Source of the DNA: Ptiloglossa arizonensis
Taxonomy: Eukaryota > Arthropoda > Insecta > Hymenoptera > Colletidae
DNA length: 64,000 nucleotides
NCBI RefSeq assembly: GCF_051014685.1
Contig: NC_135055.1
Location: forward strand, 16,604,001-16,668,000
Reading direction: 5' to 3'
Positions 11,042-22,924 of the stretch are shown here, piece by piece. The translations under genes and the position numbers were made by a program. Positions within the stretch are counted from its first letter, which is position 1; the number at the start of each line of letters is the position of its first letter. The notes beneath the pieces are model-generated. The model worked only from the letters and a program-made list of their open reading frames with translations. It was not told the DNA's origin and ran no database searches.

Positions 11042-11350
11042 CTTGAAAGCGGGGATTAAGTCGTTTTCGATCTAAGAAAATGAATAATGCCCATTCTAAG
11101 AATCAAACGAACTTCCATTTCCTGAAATTCGACACCGTACTCTCCGCTTTCAAGAAAGCAGTCTCGAATCCGGGGTGAACGATCTTGAAAGCGAGAACCA
11201 TGACACTTTTAATCCAAGAAAACGAATAACGTCCATTCCAACAATAAAACGAGTTTTCATTCCCTTAAAATTCGATACTATACATTCTGCTTTCAAGAGA
11301 GCAATCTCGAATCCGGGTTGAACGTCCGATCTTGAAAACGGGAACTACTG
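11042..11350 (+). repeat. Tandem repeat, about 145-bp unit, two copies plus
   Basis: CTTGAAAGCG or CTTGAAAACG begins units at 11042, 11184 and 11331. Each unit contains AAGAAAA-GAATAA-G-CCATTC and ends TCTCGAATCCGGG. Identity is about 75-80 percent by eye. Confidence 0.75.
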
Positions 11351-12310
11351 CGTATTGTTTCCAGGGAAAATAATAAGATTGTCCGCTAAGTTCGTGTTTA
11401 TTCGACCGTCGGGGACTATAATTCCGCGTTTAGATTTTTTTGCTACTTCTCGGAAGAGGTGTACATATATATCTCGGTCGGGTAATAATTACTCGTAGGT
11501 CGAACGTCGGAGTTGCCGTTCCACACTCGCGATCGCGGATCTGTCACGCGTTTATACGACGAGCTGGGGCTCGTAAAGCGCGACGGAGCCGAGAATTTTT
11601 CCTCGAGGACGTAGGGCTGCTATCGACGCGTGCAGGGCGGTCGTAAAGAGACCGCTGGCTTGCGTAAACTCACGTTAAACGAGAGAGTGGTCCGCGGATT
11701 CCTCGCGGGCACGGACCCGGTGTTTCTGATATGAAACGGCTCGCTTTATTTCGTGGTATGGTTTTAGCGCGACCCGGCGCGTTATGCCGCTCTCGCCGCG
11801 ATATTAAGTAACGGTGTCGTGGAATTTACTAATATTCTCGGTTTTATGGCGCCAGGAACGCGGAAAGTCCGAGAAATTCCGTCTGGGGTGTGTTACAATT
11901 TTTGCGAACCACCTCCGCCGCTAATTGTAGAAAGAATTCTTTTCTCAGCAACGATCGTACGCCACTGCGATATTAATCGAGCGTTATTCACTCTCGACTC
12001 CGTTCGAACGTAGAACGAGAAATTGTAATTCGAAAAATTTTGAAACGGTGAAATATCGCGTTCCAAAAGTAATTCATAACAGATCTGGATCGCTACGCGA
12101 TGGTTTCTAGATTTTATTTCGAAAATTTGTCGTTCGTTCAAATTTTCACAATTTTTAATCACGGGGGAATTATATTATACTATGTTCGTATTTTTTTTTA
12201 TATAAAAACTCGATAGAGCGTGGAAAATTTTCAAATGATTTTCGAAAGATTATCTTCTGGAGGCTTGTCACAGATACGATTCACATATTTCTTATTTTCC
12301 ATAAAAGTAT
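11351..12310. other. Unique DNA, no gene recognised
   Basis: CpG-rich from about 11500 to 11820, then AT-rich. No domain-like open frame, RNA gene or mobile element was recognised. Confidence 0.35.
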
Positions 12311-12540
12311 AAAACGAAAGATATTTAAAAAAGAACTTTCGAAATCTCACGCGCAAATATGAAAAATATATTAATTAATTAATACATTAATTTCCAATAC
12401 AAAACGAAATACTGAAAAAAGAACTTCTTTCGAAATCTCATGCACAAATACGAGAAATATATCCGTTAATTTCCAATACAAAACCAAATATTCAAAAAAG
12501 AAAATCTTTGGGAGTTCTGTTCGCAAATACGAGTTGCACG
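12311..12540 (+). repeat. Degenerate tandem repeat, 80-90-bp unit, three copies
   Basis: Units start with AAAACGAAA or AAAACCAAAT at 12311, 12401 and 12480. They share AAAAAAGAAC, TTTCGAAATCTCA and GCAAATA-GA segments. Confidence 0.7.
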
Positions 12541-13239
12541 CGTTTCGTTACCGAGCACCTCGAACGACCACCTGGCCGAACAATTTTGTAAACATTCGTC
12601 GTATCGTTTCGTCCAAGTCCGGGACTCGGACGCGGCAAAGGCGTGAGAAAGGTTAGTCGTTGGAGAGAAAACTGCCGCGCGTGTGACACAATAGTTCGAG
12701 ATTGTAAATTACCCCGAAGTATCGAGCGGAGGTCGGATTTTACAAAGTGGAACTGCAGTTTTTCCATCGAGTTGCATGGACCTGGTTCCGTGCAGAGCGA
12801 CATCCTCGACGCGGGGCGACGGGGGAGCCCCGTGCTCGCAATAAAATGGCACGCCATTCGAGTTGCACGTTACAGAGCGCACGTAGAAATCTGTACCGAC
12901 CGTCCGGATGGGCGGAGCACGTAGCAAGGACTTTGCATACTCGATGAGCACTCGAGGTGGAGGCGGTGATGCAGTTTGCATACGGTTACGGTGGTGCAGC
13001 CTCTCCATTGGTCCAGAAACATCTCGCTGCATCTCCCTACTTCACTCTCCTCGGTCTCTGTCTCTCCCACTACCTCTCCTCCCTCTTTGATGCATCTCGC
13101 CGTCTTAGTCCAGCGCACTCGCGACTCGTCGTCCGTCCAGCGACGGGTTTAAGCTACTCGCGAACCGATTGTTCGACGGGACGATCGTCGCTCGAGGGAA
13201 GTTTATCAGAGTTTTACGGTTATTTAAATACAAGTGTGA
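12541..13239 (+). promoter_or_regulatory. CpG-rich stretch with promoter-like features (candidate only)
   Basis: A CpG-rich stretch with two TTTGCATAC octamer-like motifs (about 12931 and 12975), CCATTGGTCC (an inverted CCAAT box) near 13005, a pyrimidine-rich segment and TCAGAGTT near 13206. A possible 5' exon end, TAATGGTAGGTT, lies near 13291. No protein is recognised. It could be a 5' non-coding exon of a gene outside the window, but nothing proves transcription. Confidence 0.22.
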
Positions 13240-13547
13240 GATGTGTACTGGTATATTTAACGTACGTGTACTTCGGTGCGCGTCGAGAGTAATGGTAGGT
13301 TAATAATTATTAGCAAAAGTAGTTAATACGTAGACGGATACACGTATATTTGTGAGTTCGTGTGAATGTATCGTTTTGTTTTATTTGTTTTATTACATGT
13401 GTACTGGTATATTTAACGTACGTGTACTTCGGTGCGCGTCGAGAGTAATGGTATGTTAATAATTGTTAGCAAAAGTAATTAATACGTAGACAGATACACG
13501 TATATTAGTAAGTTTGTGTGAATCTATCGTTTTGTTTTATTCGTTTA
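13240..13547 (+). repeat. Tandem duplication, 156-bp unit, two copies
   Basis: ATGTGTACTGGTATATTTAACG starts copies at 13241 and 13397. Both continue through GGTGCGCGTCGAGAGTAATGG to a TATCGTTTTGTTTTATT end. Identity is about 93 percent by eye, so it is recent. Confidence 0.88.
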
Positions 13548-15570
13548 GAACGTGATTACTAATTCCGCGAAGGGTACACCGTTCCTTTGTTAGAATAATA
13601 ACCGTCTTCGGATCCCGTTGAATATTCACTCGTATACTCGTTATTCGCGAATCATTTGCACGATAAAAAAGGGAAGTATCGTTAAAACGATCGATTTGGT
13701 TTTATATTGTGAGCTCGGGTCTTAAAATTCGTTTTAGTAGCGATGAACGTGCCGCCAAGTGCGGGGGAAAAATTAGTCGGAAGTTTCGAATTTTTTTTAT
13801 CGGTAAGTAACAATCTATTACGTAATTCGGTCCGTATAGTGTATCACCGGGGTTGCACACGAAAAGCTCTTCATATGTTTTATGTTTCTAATTAAAAAAA
13901 CATTTTTTTGTTATTTTTTCGATCGTACAAGATCCTTCCAATCAAAGACTTTTAATCCGCTTTAAATCAATGAAGTTTCTCGATGTAGAATTTACACTAG
14001 ACGAAAACTTTCACGATCGTTGAATTAAGATTTGAATTGACTCGCTGACAAATTTTTTTTGTGTGTCAAACTTAATATCTTCAAATATTTAAATTCACAA
14101 AATCAAGGATCCAAGAACTCTCCAGTTCTACTAATCTTTATATCGAACATTCTTCAAAATCAAGTATCCCCGGTTCAACATTTCAACACATCGACCATTC
14201 TTCCAATTCGCTACATCGAACATTTCTCAACATTAAGAATTCTCCAATTCAAAATAAAGGATCCTCCACTTCGTTTATCCACTCCATCGAACATTCTTCA
14301 AAATCAAAGCTTCTTTGACTATTCACCGCACCGAAGATTCTTCAAAATCAAGTATCCTCCATTTGTACCTTCCAATACGTTCCTCCGATTCTCCAATTCT
14401 TTCCATCGAGACTCAAACCAAAAAAATTGAAAAAAGCACCGAAACCAAAAATTCTCCGCATCGATCGTACGATCTCGTTCACCTTGTCCCAAGTTCGCCG
14501 CTCGCGCTCGGTTCGTAGCCCTCGCTAGCGACCAGGCTGGATAACATGTCATCGAAACGAGCCGAGCGTGGAGAAGGCGGGATACCGGGATAAATACGAA
14601 ATCGATGATAAACTGGCCGGTCCGTAGGCGGGTTCGAGGTAGGGCTAGAACGACACCTCCTTAGAGTCGGAATAGCCCCGTATATACACCGACCTATCGT
14701 AGCTCGTACGGGTTCTCGAGCTACTTTTTGCTTCCCACGGTTCTGGTCCTTGGTCGTCGCGGCTTCTGCGATCGCCGCGGCGCGCATTCCATCGTGCAAA
14801 CCGCGAGGCGTTTTCCGCGCGGGGTTCAACGGGGTGTTGTTGCACTCCCCCCTCTCTCCTTACCAACCACCCGATACGAAGAAAAATTCGGTACGCGAAC
14901 CCGAGGAATCGAGCGAATCCTGCTTGCTTGATTTTCTAGTAATTGCCCCCTCGTAACCCCCCTCACCTAAATCCTTCTCGCGGGGAAATCTCTTCGACGT
15001 CTTCGAAATTCCAACGTTCGAACGCGCGTACAGGGAGTACGAGTTGTTTCGCGACGCGGAGGGGGACGAAATTGCGTAAGAGGGGACGTTGAGGGGGGAA
15101 TAAAAAAATGGAAACTCCACCACACGGTCCTTAAGTAGAAGATTCATAGAGTCGGTGGCCACGCGGACAGGAATGCGGGCGAAAGTGAGTAACAAGTAGA
15201 GGGATCGAAGCGTTTTGAACCGTGTCTCGAGCTCGAGATGGACACCAAGACTCGTCTAGGACTCGTCGACCACCTGAAACCGTGGTTTCGAACCACTTCC
15301 TGCTGGCTCGAAGGTTTCAGACACTGTTGCTTTCTCTCGGGATACAGCGGGACGGAAGTGGTTACTCGGCACCCTGCCGCGAAATGGAAAACGCACCGTA
15401 CCGGGAAATGGATACGGGGAAAATCTAGGATCGATGAACTTTTCAATTGGTGATTAATCCCTCGGGGAGTTTTGCGTGGAAGAACGACGATTGCGCGGGT
15501 TTGAGGAAGATCGAGAACGTTGATATTTGAAATTTTTGATAGGTTGAGTTTTCGTAGGGTGATCGTGTGC
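13548..15570. other. Unique DNA with a degenerate short repeat and a CpG-rich half
   Basis: About 14090-14375 holds a loose repeat of ATTCTTCAAAATCAAGTATCC-type blocks. From about 14460 to 15400 the DNA is CpG-rich, with an 8-bp hairpin GTAGCTCG/CGAGCTAC at 14699-14724. Open frames here lack recognisable domains. Confidence 0.4.
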
Positions 15571-15760
15571 AATTAGAGAACATCAAGGGTGTTGAATATG
15601 TAATTTAAAATTGGAGAACATCAAGGGCGCTGGATATGTAAAATTAGAGAACATAGAGGACGTTGAATATGTAATTTAAAATTGGAGAACATCAAGGGCG
15701 CGCTAAATATGTAAAATTAGAGAACATGAAGGGTGTGGAATGTTTTAAATTTTTTATACG
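15571..15760 (+). repeat. Tandem repeat, about 42-bp unit with 85-bp dimer pattern
   Basis: AGAGAACAT or GGAGAACATCAAGGG recurs five times, alternating the endings ATGTAATTTAAAATTGG and ATGTAAAATTAG. This gives a two-type higher-order pattern. Confidence 0.8.
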
Positions 15761-15899
15761 ATGATTTTGTGTAGATTTGGACACTGACAAGGATTGTAAA
15801 TATCTAAAATATCTGAGTGTCTAAAATTTTTAATAGGACGATTGTGATAGAACGTTTGATAGATCTTGAATCGAAATTGTACACAATATGAGTTTTCAT

Positions 15900-16167
15900 C
15901 CACTCGTTTTTGGTTCATTTTAAAGAATAGATTCTACGTGTGCGTGTAATTAGAATAATGTTTTCTTTTTCTATTTTTCACGTGTTTCTTAGTTTCTTTT
16001 ACTTGCACAAACTAAACGAGGTGTTCGAAATGACCAGGTCAGAACTTCGAACGATCGTTGTCACTTCGTTCTATGGTAATTTCATTTCTGATTATTTACA
16101 AACGAAACAACAGGACGGCTTAACAGTCGTACCGGTAAAGTTATTTGGTTTCCTCACGGGACACCCT
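15900..16167 (-). repeat. Possible dispersed element ending in TACAGGGTGTCCC
   Basis: GGGACACCCTGTA near 16158 is the reverse complement of TACAGGGTGTCCC, an end sequence seen again at 16296 and near 38755. The extent to the left is uncertain. No transposase or reverse transcriptase is present. Confidence 0.4.
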
Positions 16168-16289
16168 GTATGGAATATATCCTTGTTTTATTTTTCTTCA
16201 ATTGCTCGATTACCAGTCACGTAATGTTTCACTGCACACCGTGCTCGGACTTTTGAGTCTATCTAGTACAGTCGATAATGATTGAATTA

Positions 16290-16640
16290 GTTACATATAC
16301 AGGGTGTCTGGTAACTGTCGGTAGACGACTCAATATTCTAAAGGAGGAAACGAATCGAAGGTATGGAGTGAAATTTTTGTAGCACGACGCGTTGTTTTCG
16401 AGAAAACCGACTTTGAATATTTTTTTTTCCAGGCGCCCGTGTATTCTAGGGAGAAATAAAGATCAGTACCAAGAGAAACTGCGAGTCGTAATTGGTCAGA
16501 CGTTTTAGTCAGGCTTCGTAAAACCCAAGACCGAGAAGAAATTACTCGACACTGTCCACATTCTACTTACTCATAGTACCACATTCCCCTTAACCAAAGA
16601 TCGACCTTTCTTTCTCCGTAGAATATTCCACTCTCTCGAC
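16290..16640 (+). mobile_element. Non-coding dispersed element, CAGGGTGTC end
   Basis: Begins ATACAGGGTGTCTGGTAAC near 16297, passes through TTTTCGAGAAAACCGACTTTGAATATTT and continues into the block 16437-16625, which recurs at 54895-55085. Fragments of the GAGAAAA-TTTGAATATTT segment recur at 63845-63925. Recurrence at several places supports a transposon-derived repeat. The class is not determined. Confidence 0.6.
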
Positions 16641-16764
16641 GAGACGGATTTCTACGTTCATTTACATTCGTATTGATTCTATTCGTTACCGAAGATGCAT
16701 CAAAAGTCCATTTTTTGATCAACGTATGGCGTTAGTTCGTTTTCGATACGATTATTGGCTTAAA

Positions 16765-17685
16765 AATGTATATTTTACTTATATTAAGTATACTAGCATG
16801 ATTGATTTACTCGTGTTAAGTACACAAGTAAAATTTACTCATATTAAGTACACAAGTATAACTTACTCGTGTTTACTCAAATTAAATACACAAGTATAAC
16901 TTACTTACTCGTGTTGACTCACATTAAATACACAAGTATAACTTACTAGTGTTTACTCACATTAAATACACAAGTATAACTTACTAGTGTTTACTCACAT
17001 TAAATACACAAGTATAACTTACTAGTGTTTACTCACATTAAATACACAAGTATAACTTACTAGTGTTTACTCACATTAAATACACAAGTATAACTTACTT
17101 ACTCGTGTTTACTCACATTAAATACACAAGTATAACTTACTTACTCGTGTTTACTCACATTAAATACACAAGTATAACGTACTAGTGTTTACTTACATTA
17201 AATACACAAGTATAACTTACTCGTGTTTACTTACATTAAATACACAAGTATAACTTACTAGTGTTTACTCACATTAAATACACAAGTATAACTTACTAGT
17301 GTTTACTCACATTAAATACACAAGTATAACTTACTTACTCGTGTTTACTCCCATTAAATACACAAGTATAACTTACTAGTGTTTACTCACATTAAATACA
17401 CAAGTATAACTTACTAGTGTTTACTCACATTAAATACACAAGTATAACTTACTTACTCGTGTTTACTCACATTAAATACACAAGTATAACTTACTTACTC
17501 GTGTTTACTCACATTAAATACACAAGTATAACTTACTTACTCGTGTTTACTCACATTAAATACACAAGTATAACTTACTTACTCGTGTTCACTCACATAA
17601 AATACACAAATATAACTTACTCATATTAAGTGTACAAGTGAAATTCACTTACTTGCCTTAAGCACGCAAGTATAATTCACTCACG
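16765..17685 (+). repeat. Minisatellite array, 38/42-bp units, about 20 copies
   Basis: Core unit TTACTCACATTAAATACACAAGTATAACT, followed by either TACTAGTGT (38 bp) or TACTTACTCGTGT (42 bp). The two types are mixed. ACACAAGTATAACTTACTAGTGT is an imperfect palindrome. Units at both edges are more diverged, as usual for arrays that expand in the middle. The open frame through 42-bp units is a by-product. Confidence 0.95.
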
Positions 17686-18377
17686 CGTACCGTAAGCCCA
17701 AAAGCATTCATTCCTTTTTAATTTTCACTCTCATTGTCCACCCTCGTCCAAATCTCATCGCGTTTCTCGGCCACGTACCGTTACAGCTCGCTACGAACAC
17801 CACGAATTCCCGAAGTTCGGGCGATCGAAATCGTTCGATCGTAGAATTCACGAGGCCGTGTCTCGAGTGCGTCGTCGAGCACCGAGCAAGTGGTCGCGTC
17901 TCGGGGAAGGGGTACGAGCGCCTCCCATGGGTCATCCTGTCTCTGATAACGCGATCGTGACTTCATAATCGCGGATCGAGGTATCTGTCATTGTCAGTGG
18001 CTCTCTCTGAGACGGGAAACGGGCAAAAAGTACGACCGTGGCTCGCTGTGTAAACGACTCGCCGACGTGCATCACCGAGCGAGGCAAAACAATTATAAAT
18101 TATTTAATATGTCCCGTAGCCCGTAGACTCGCGGGTCTCCCTAATTGTAAGGCAAAGGGCCCCAGCAGCCGGGTCCTTTTTTCGCCTAGCGAGTCCCCCT
18201 CCCCTCCGCCGCGTCGAGGGCTTCCCCGTGTCCCCCTCCTCAGCTCGTTCTCTCTCTTCCTCGTACGTTCTCCTCGAACCTCTTCGTTCTTCCCGGGTGT
18301 CTCTTTTTTCGTCGACTCGTCTTATTCCTGGAGAATTACGAAGCTGGACGGGAGAGAGAGAGAGAGAGAGAGAGGGG

Positions 18378-18408
<31 letters not shown>

Positions 18409-18629
18409 GCCCTCCGTATGGTCGTTGACCCCCGGAATAATGCATCCGATCCGATGATACGCTCGTAATTTAACTTCCATCGGGGAGATAAGCATCGTCC
18501 AGACAGAGGAGAATGCAAATGTTTTAATGACGGAAAAACGGCGACGTTGGGTACCATGAAATTTTTGCCCTTGGGATACGAATGAAATTTTACTCGCCCG
18601 TAGAGCGGAGAACGATACGTTACGTTGCA
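17686..18629. other. Unique DNA, CpG-rich, with (GA)n microsatellite at 18353-18412
   Basis: CpG-rich from about 17770 to 18500. The GAGA-type purine run at 18353-18412 is mostly GA dinucleotides with a GGGG break. No gene is recognised. The long purine run could also serve as GAGA-factor sites. Confidence 0.5.
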
Positions 18630-18985
18630 GGGTGTAATTGTTAGTTGTTTTTCGATCGTGTGTATTATTTGTTGGGGTGCGAAATATTGTAAATATTACG
18701 TTCGAGAATTTGTATCTTGTTTCTTTCTTTTTTTTATAACGAATATTCGTTTGGGAAGAATTGTTAATTGTTTTCCAATCGTGTGTATTATTTGTGGGGG
18801 TGCGAAATATTGTAAATATTACGTTCGAGAAATTGTATCTTTTTTCTTTTTTATAACGAATACTCGTTTAGGAAGAAGTGTTAGTTGTTTTTCAATCGTG
18901 TATATTATTTAGGGGCGTGAAATATTGTAAATATTGTGTTTTGAAACTAGTGTTTTATAACGAATGGTCGTTTAAGGGGAAGGAA
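18630..18985 (+). repeat. Tandem repeat, about 120-bp unit, three copies
   Basis: TTGTTAGTTGTTTTT or a variant starts units near 18639, 18761 and 18879. Each includes GTGTATTATTT, GTGCGAAATATTGTAAATATT and ATAACGAAT--TCGTTT. Confidence 0.85.
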
Positions 18986-19164
18986 GAATGATTGGTTTTT
19001 GGTGGAGAATAATAGAAAATGGCGACAGGACGTCCATCACTGTGTAGGCTTTTGAATGTTAAACTTTGCAACAAAAAATAAGTTGTTCTTTGGGATTTTT
19101 CCGATGGTAAAATATTATAATTAATATAACACTATCTCTTTAACTACCGAGGTGCATAAAATCC

Positions 19165-19560
19165 TTAACCCTTTGAGTACTATAGATGCATACTGGTGCA
19201 GACTGTGGACGTGTATGCGATGTACACACATATTTTCAAAAATAGTTTTCTTCTATTATTTAATTCAGGGTAAAATAACTATATTTACAACTCGGTCACA
19301 TCTCATACGTCCAGTCAAAATTTACGCTAGCGAAAAGTATAATGAAAATAATACAAGTAATGAATATAACAGCGCGAAAAGTATAATTCAAATAATAAAA
19401 GACAATGAATACAATAGCGTAAAAAATGTAATTAAAATAATAAATATAACACATACACATATGCATAAATAAAAAATATAATAACCACATCGTAACTATT
19501 AAACTTGTGCAGTTCATGCAAATTGCATCGATCGGGAGTGTTCGGTACCAGAAGGGTTAA
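19165..19560. mobile_element. piggyBac-type MITE (388 bp) with TTAA target duplication
   Basis: TTAA at 19165-19168 and 19557-19560 flank an element that begins CCCTTTGAGTAC and ends GGTACCAGAAGGG, whose complement is CCCTTCTGGTACC. The TTAA target and CCC..GGG ends are the hallmark of the piggyBac superfamily. Subterminal GATGCA/TGCATC motifs are also inverted. The interior is AT-rich and encodes no transposase, so it would depend on an enzyme from elsewhere. Confidence 0.82.
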
Positions 19561-20355
19561 GAACCGGATGCTGCCATTGTGAGTTTCGAGATCGATTCCT
19601 CGCTGACGATACGGGTGCAAAGAAACCCGTGACCTTTATCGACAGGGGACCGAGCGAGGTTTATTAGGAAAACGTTATAAATAACGATCTAGTTCAGGCG
19701 GTTTTTTGCGTGCGCGGCGCGGCCGCAGTCGCCGCGAGGTTTTAAATGTCAGAAGAAACGCGTATCTCTGGTATCGGGACTTCTACGGGAATTCGTGCTG
19801 ACAACACGGGGATCCGGCCGTGGTCTGGCTTTACGAATACCACGGTATGCCACGGGATTATATTCAGCCAGGATCACAGTGGCAGCGGTTCATAAATCAG
19901 ACCGTTTCCAAGGAGAGCGTTCACGTGGCCGGTCGCCTCGGTTTCACTGCGTTTTATTGCGTCCGCCATTGCTTTTCTAGCGGCACCGAACATATTGTTC
20001 CGAAGGTGGCTGAGAATAACCCCCCACAACCACCCCCGGCCCCCTTCGTGTACGTCTCTTCCTCTTCGCGTTAGCTTCGTATTGAATTTCGAACGACTAG
20101 GTGCGCGCTCTGCATCGAACCAACAGCGAGAAAATTCAAAGAAACGAGCTACCAATTTTTCAATCGTTAATTTTCCAGTTGCTCGAGGACTTGAGATCGT
20201 TCCAGGAGAGAATCGAGAGGAAGAGTCGAAGTATCTTTTTTCGATTCTTGTGTAACGATGGATTTAAACTTTGAGCGACCAATTGCCAACTGTCACTTCG
20301 TCGTGGTGAAGATTTGAGAGATTGTAGTAAATGAAAGTTACGGTATAAATAATGA
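19561..20355. other. Unique DNA, no gene recognised
   Basis: CpG-containing, complex sequence between 19680 and 20240, without a domain-like frame. It could include conserved regulatory DNA. No repeat is seen. Confidence 0.3.
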
Positions 20356-20359
20356 GTGC

Positions 20360-20860
20360 CTAGAATAGAAAATGAGATTTATTCTCCTTGCACACATCCT
20401 GATTGAACTTTTTGAGGAACTTACGAAATTTGAATTAATACTCGTTACTACACATATTGTTAAGTACTTTGAAACCTACAGGTAGCTCTAGCTATTCAAA
20501 GACACAGATGTCCTGAATGGAACTCTATGATAAATACTTACAAAGAGAATAAATTTTATTATCTTTCCCTTGCACAAATCTTCATTGAATTTCTTAAGGA
20601 ACTAATCAAATTTAAAGCACGAATACTTTGTATCTGTTTCAAAACCTACGAGTAGCACTAGTCAAAGGTACAACTACCCTAAAGAATTACCCTATGATAA
20701 ATACTTACGAAACAAGAATCAGTTTTCTCTTCTCTGCTCATTGAGTTTCCTAAGAAGAGACACCTGTTATCGCACATACCGTAAGTGTTTCGAAACCTAT
20801 GGATCGAACTACTTCACCAAAGACACACCTGTCCCAACCAAAAACTAACGTTGCAACAAG
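20360..20860 (+). repeat. Degenerate tandem repeat, about 170-bp unit, three copies
   Basis: Each unit has CTATGATAAATACTTAC or a relative, a TTGCACA-ATC--ATTGAATTTC block and TT-AAACCTA--GTAGC-CTA. Spacing is about 160-180 bp and divergence is high. Confidence 0.6.
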
Positions 20861-20955
20861 TATCTATTTTCTTTGAAACGACCCCCGGTTATTGAACACA
20901 TTGCGTCTCGAAACCTCGACCAAGGATTACATACCGTGGCAGATCGACTATTACG

Positions 20956-20966
20956 AAGATGGCCGC
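20956..20966 (+). promoter_or_regulatory. YY1/Pho-like motif AAGATGGCCGC
   Basis: Matches the ATGGC core with AAG before it, as in vertebrate YY1 and fly Pho sites. Occupancy is unknown. Confidence 0.35.
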
Positions 20967-22913
20967 TGTTGTTTTCACCGTTTTTTCTTGAAACATCGAC
21001 CACTGGTAGCCTTGGCTTAGCAATTTTTTATCATCCCACGCGAGAATGATCCCTCCGGTGAAATCGAAATCGAAGCGCCTTGTTCGAGCCATTCATCGAT
21101 CGTCCGATCCCGTCGGTCTTGTTTCACGTCCTCCTGTCGATCTACTTATTTGTTTGTCGTGCGTGTCTCGGAGAGAAGGCGACACCAACTAAAATTCCAG
21201 TGGCGTGTCCATCCATACATATCGATGAGAGAACGCGATTTCAGCGTCGGCCGAGTCCGATGGTGTCGCCGGTACAAGCTAAAAGATGTGTCCACCCGGG
21301 ATGGGCAAGAAGGACCGATCTCTTTCGCGCAAGAAGGACGACGGGGATTGCGGAGCAGCTGACTCCTTGCGTCAAGGATGACGTATGGCTCCGCGATCGA
21401 CCGCCTCGTCCTGCGAACTCTTCTCGCCACCCTTTGCAAACCCCTGCGCTTCCGCAATCCCGGCAAAAAAATCGTTTTGTAAGCGGATTAACAGGCTTCT
21501 TCTTCTTCTTCTGTCTCCCACGAATCGAAGTTCCTTAACACAAATTTTCAGCCCTCCTCCGTGAACCGATGACGGAAAGCCAACGATCGTGTAGCATTCT
21601 TTCGAGTTTCGTTCGATTCTCGTTTCGTTCGGACGTCGAAGCAACCGTACTCGGTGGTTTGATGAAAATTTTACTCGCGGTAAGTGGAATTCGAACGAAA
21701 TTCCAGAGTCAAGGATTTTTCGAGTAGGAAATTCTTGGGCAAAGGGATTCCAATGTTGACGATTTTGAAGTCCGAATTTCTGGCGTGAGAAGGTTCGAAG
21801 GTTCGAAATTTTAGCGTTTGAAATTCTTGGATAAAAGAATTCCAAGGTTGATAATTCTAATGTCGAAAATTCTAGTATAAATGAATTCCGATGTTAAAGA
21901 TTCTAACGTAGAAGATTCAAGCGTAAGAGATCTCCAACGTTCATGGTCTTGTACAAAAGAATCGCGTTGTTAAAGATTCGAAAGTTATGTTTCGATGTGA
22001 CTTTGTCTATTAGTATCTGCCTTCGCGTTAAGTGCTCGACATGACCAGCATCCGTTGCAACGCAAATCGATAAACGTTTCGTTAACAACCTCTTCAAACC
22101 TAGATGTATACCTCTCTGTTCGTTTGACGAATTATGTTCGCGAGATTCCCTTCGTGGTCGCCTCTACGTTAAGAGCTCGAAATTCTTCTGAAGCCCTCTA
22201 AACACGAAGAATAAACTGTACAAATGCTTCTATGGAACAAATTACAGTATCTTCGTTTACCTCCTTCTTCCAAGTCCTGAATCTGAATCCCAATCCCAAC
22301 AGTGTCATCGTTGAACACTCTAGCCTATCTGTCTCCAACGAAAGGTCTACCCAAAGTACCAGAGTATTAACAACGATTCAATTATTCGACTATGGTTCCA
22401 CACGAGCAACGGTGAAACGCACAAGCTTACCGATCCTTGGTTATTATAATAATGCAATCGTTCGCTATAAATTTCACGTTCGACTCCTCGCCGCTAGCAC
22501 GGTTGGTCTATTCAATAGACTCCGCATTAAACTCAATCGGAATCTAATTAAAACGTTCGAAGGCGGAGGGTGGCCGGTCATCGAGCACGTCTTCCATGGA
22601 ATACACGTTACAGACATGGAATCGAGTTCCATGAACCGATCGCCATGATAAACTCCGTCGCGGCGCGCAGCCGTTCAGATTATTCTCGATCGGCTAGCGT
22701 ACACACCATACAGGCGAACGTGAACGCGATACGACGAGACACGGCCCGGAGTTCACCCATACGACGTGGACCTGGGCTCGCCAGGATCGTAAAATTATGC
22801 AGCAGCTACCGTCGGCGGAGGGGACACCTGACAACCCGTTTAACCTTGCGGTCGCCTCTCATTTATGACAAAAAGAGAAGCAAACCCAGCAGTATGGCGC
22901 TCGCGGGTTATTA

Positions 22914-22924
22914 AAGATGGCGGC
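22914..22924 (+). promoter_or_regulatory. Perfect YY1/Pho-type motif AAGATGGCGGC
   Basis: Exactly the strong form of the YY1 motif, inside a CpG-rich stretch (22560-23110). Such sites often mark start-site regions or Polycomb response elements. No adjacent gene start could be identified. Confidence 0.45.

Noticed and set aside
12957..13292. 111-codon frame considered as a first coding exon
   Set aside because: No recognisable homology, and it runs into a duplicated non-coding repeat. Kept only as a possible untranslated or promoter region.
16765..17685. Possible CRISPR-like array
   Set aside because: Units are contiguous without unique spacers and the genome is eukaryotic. It is a minisatellite.
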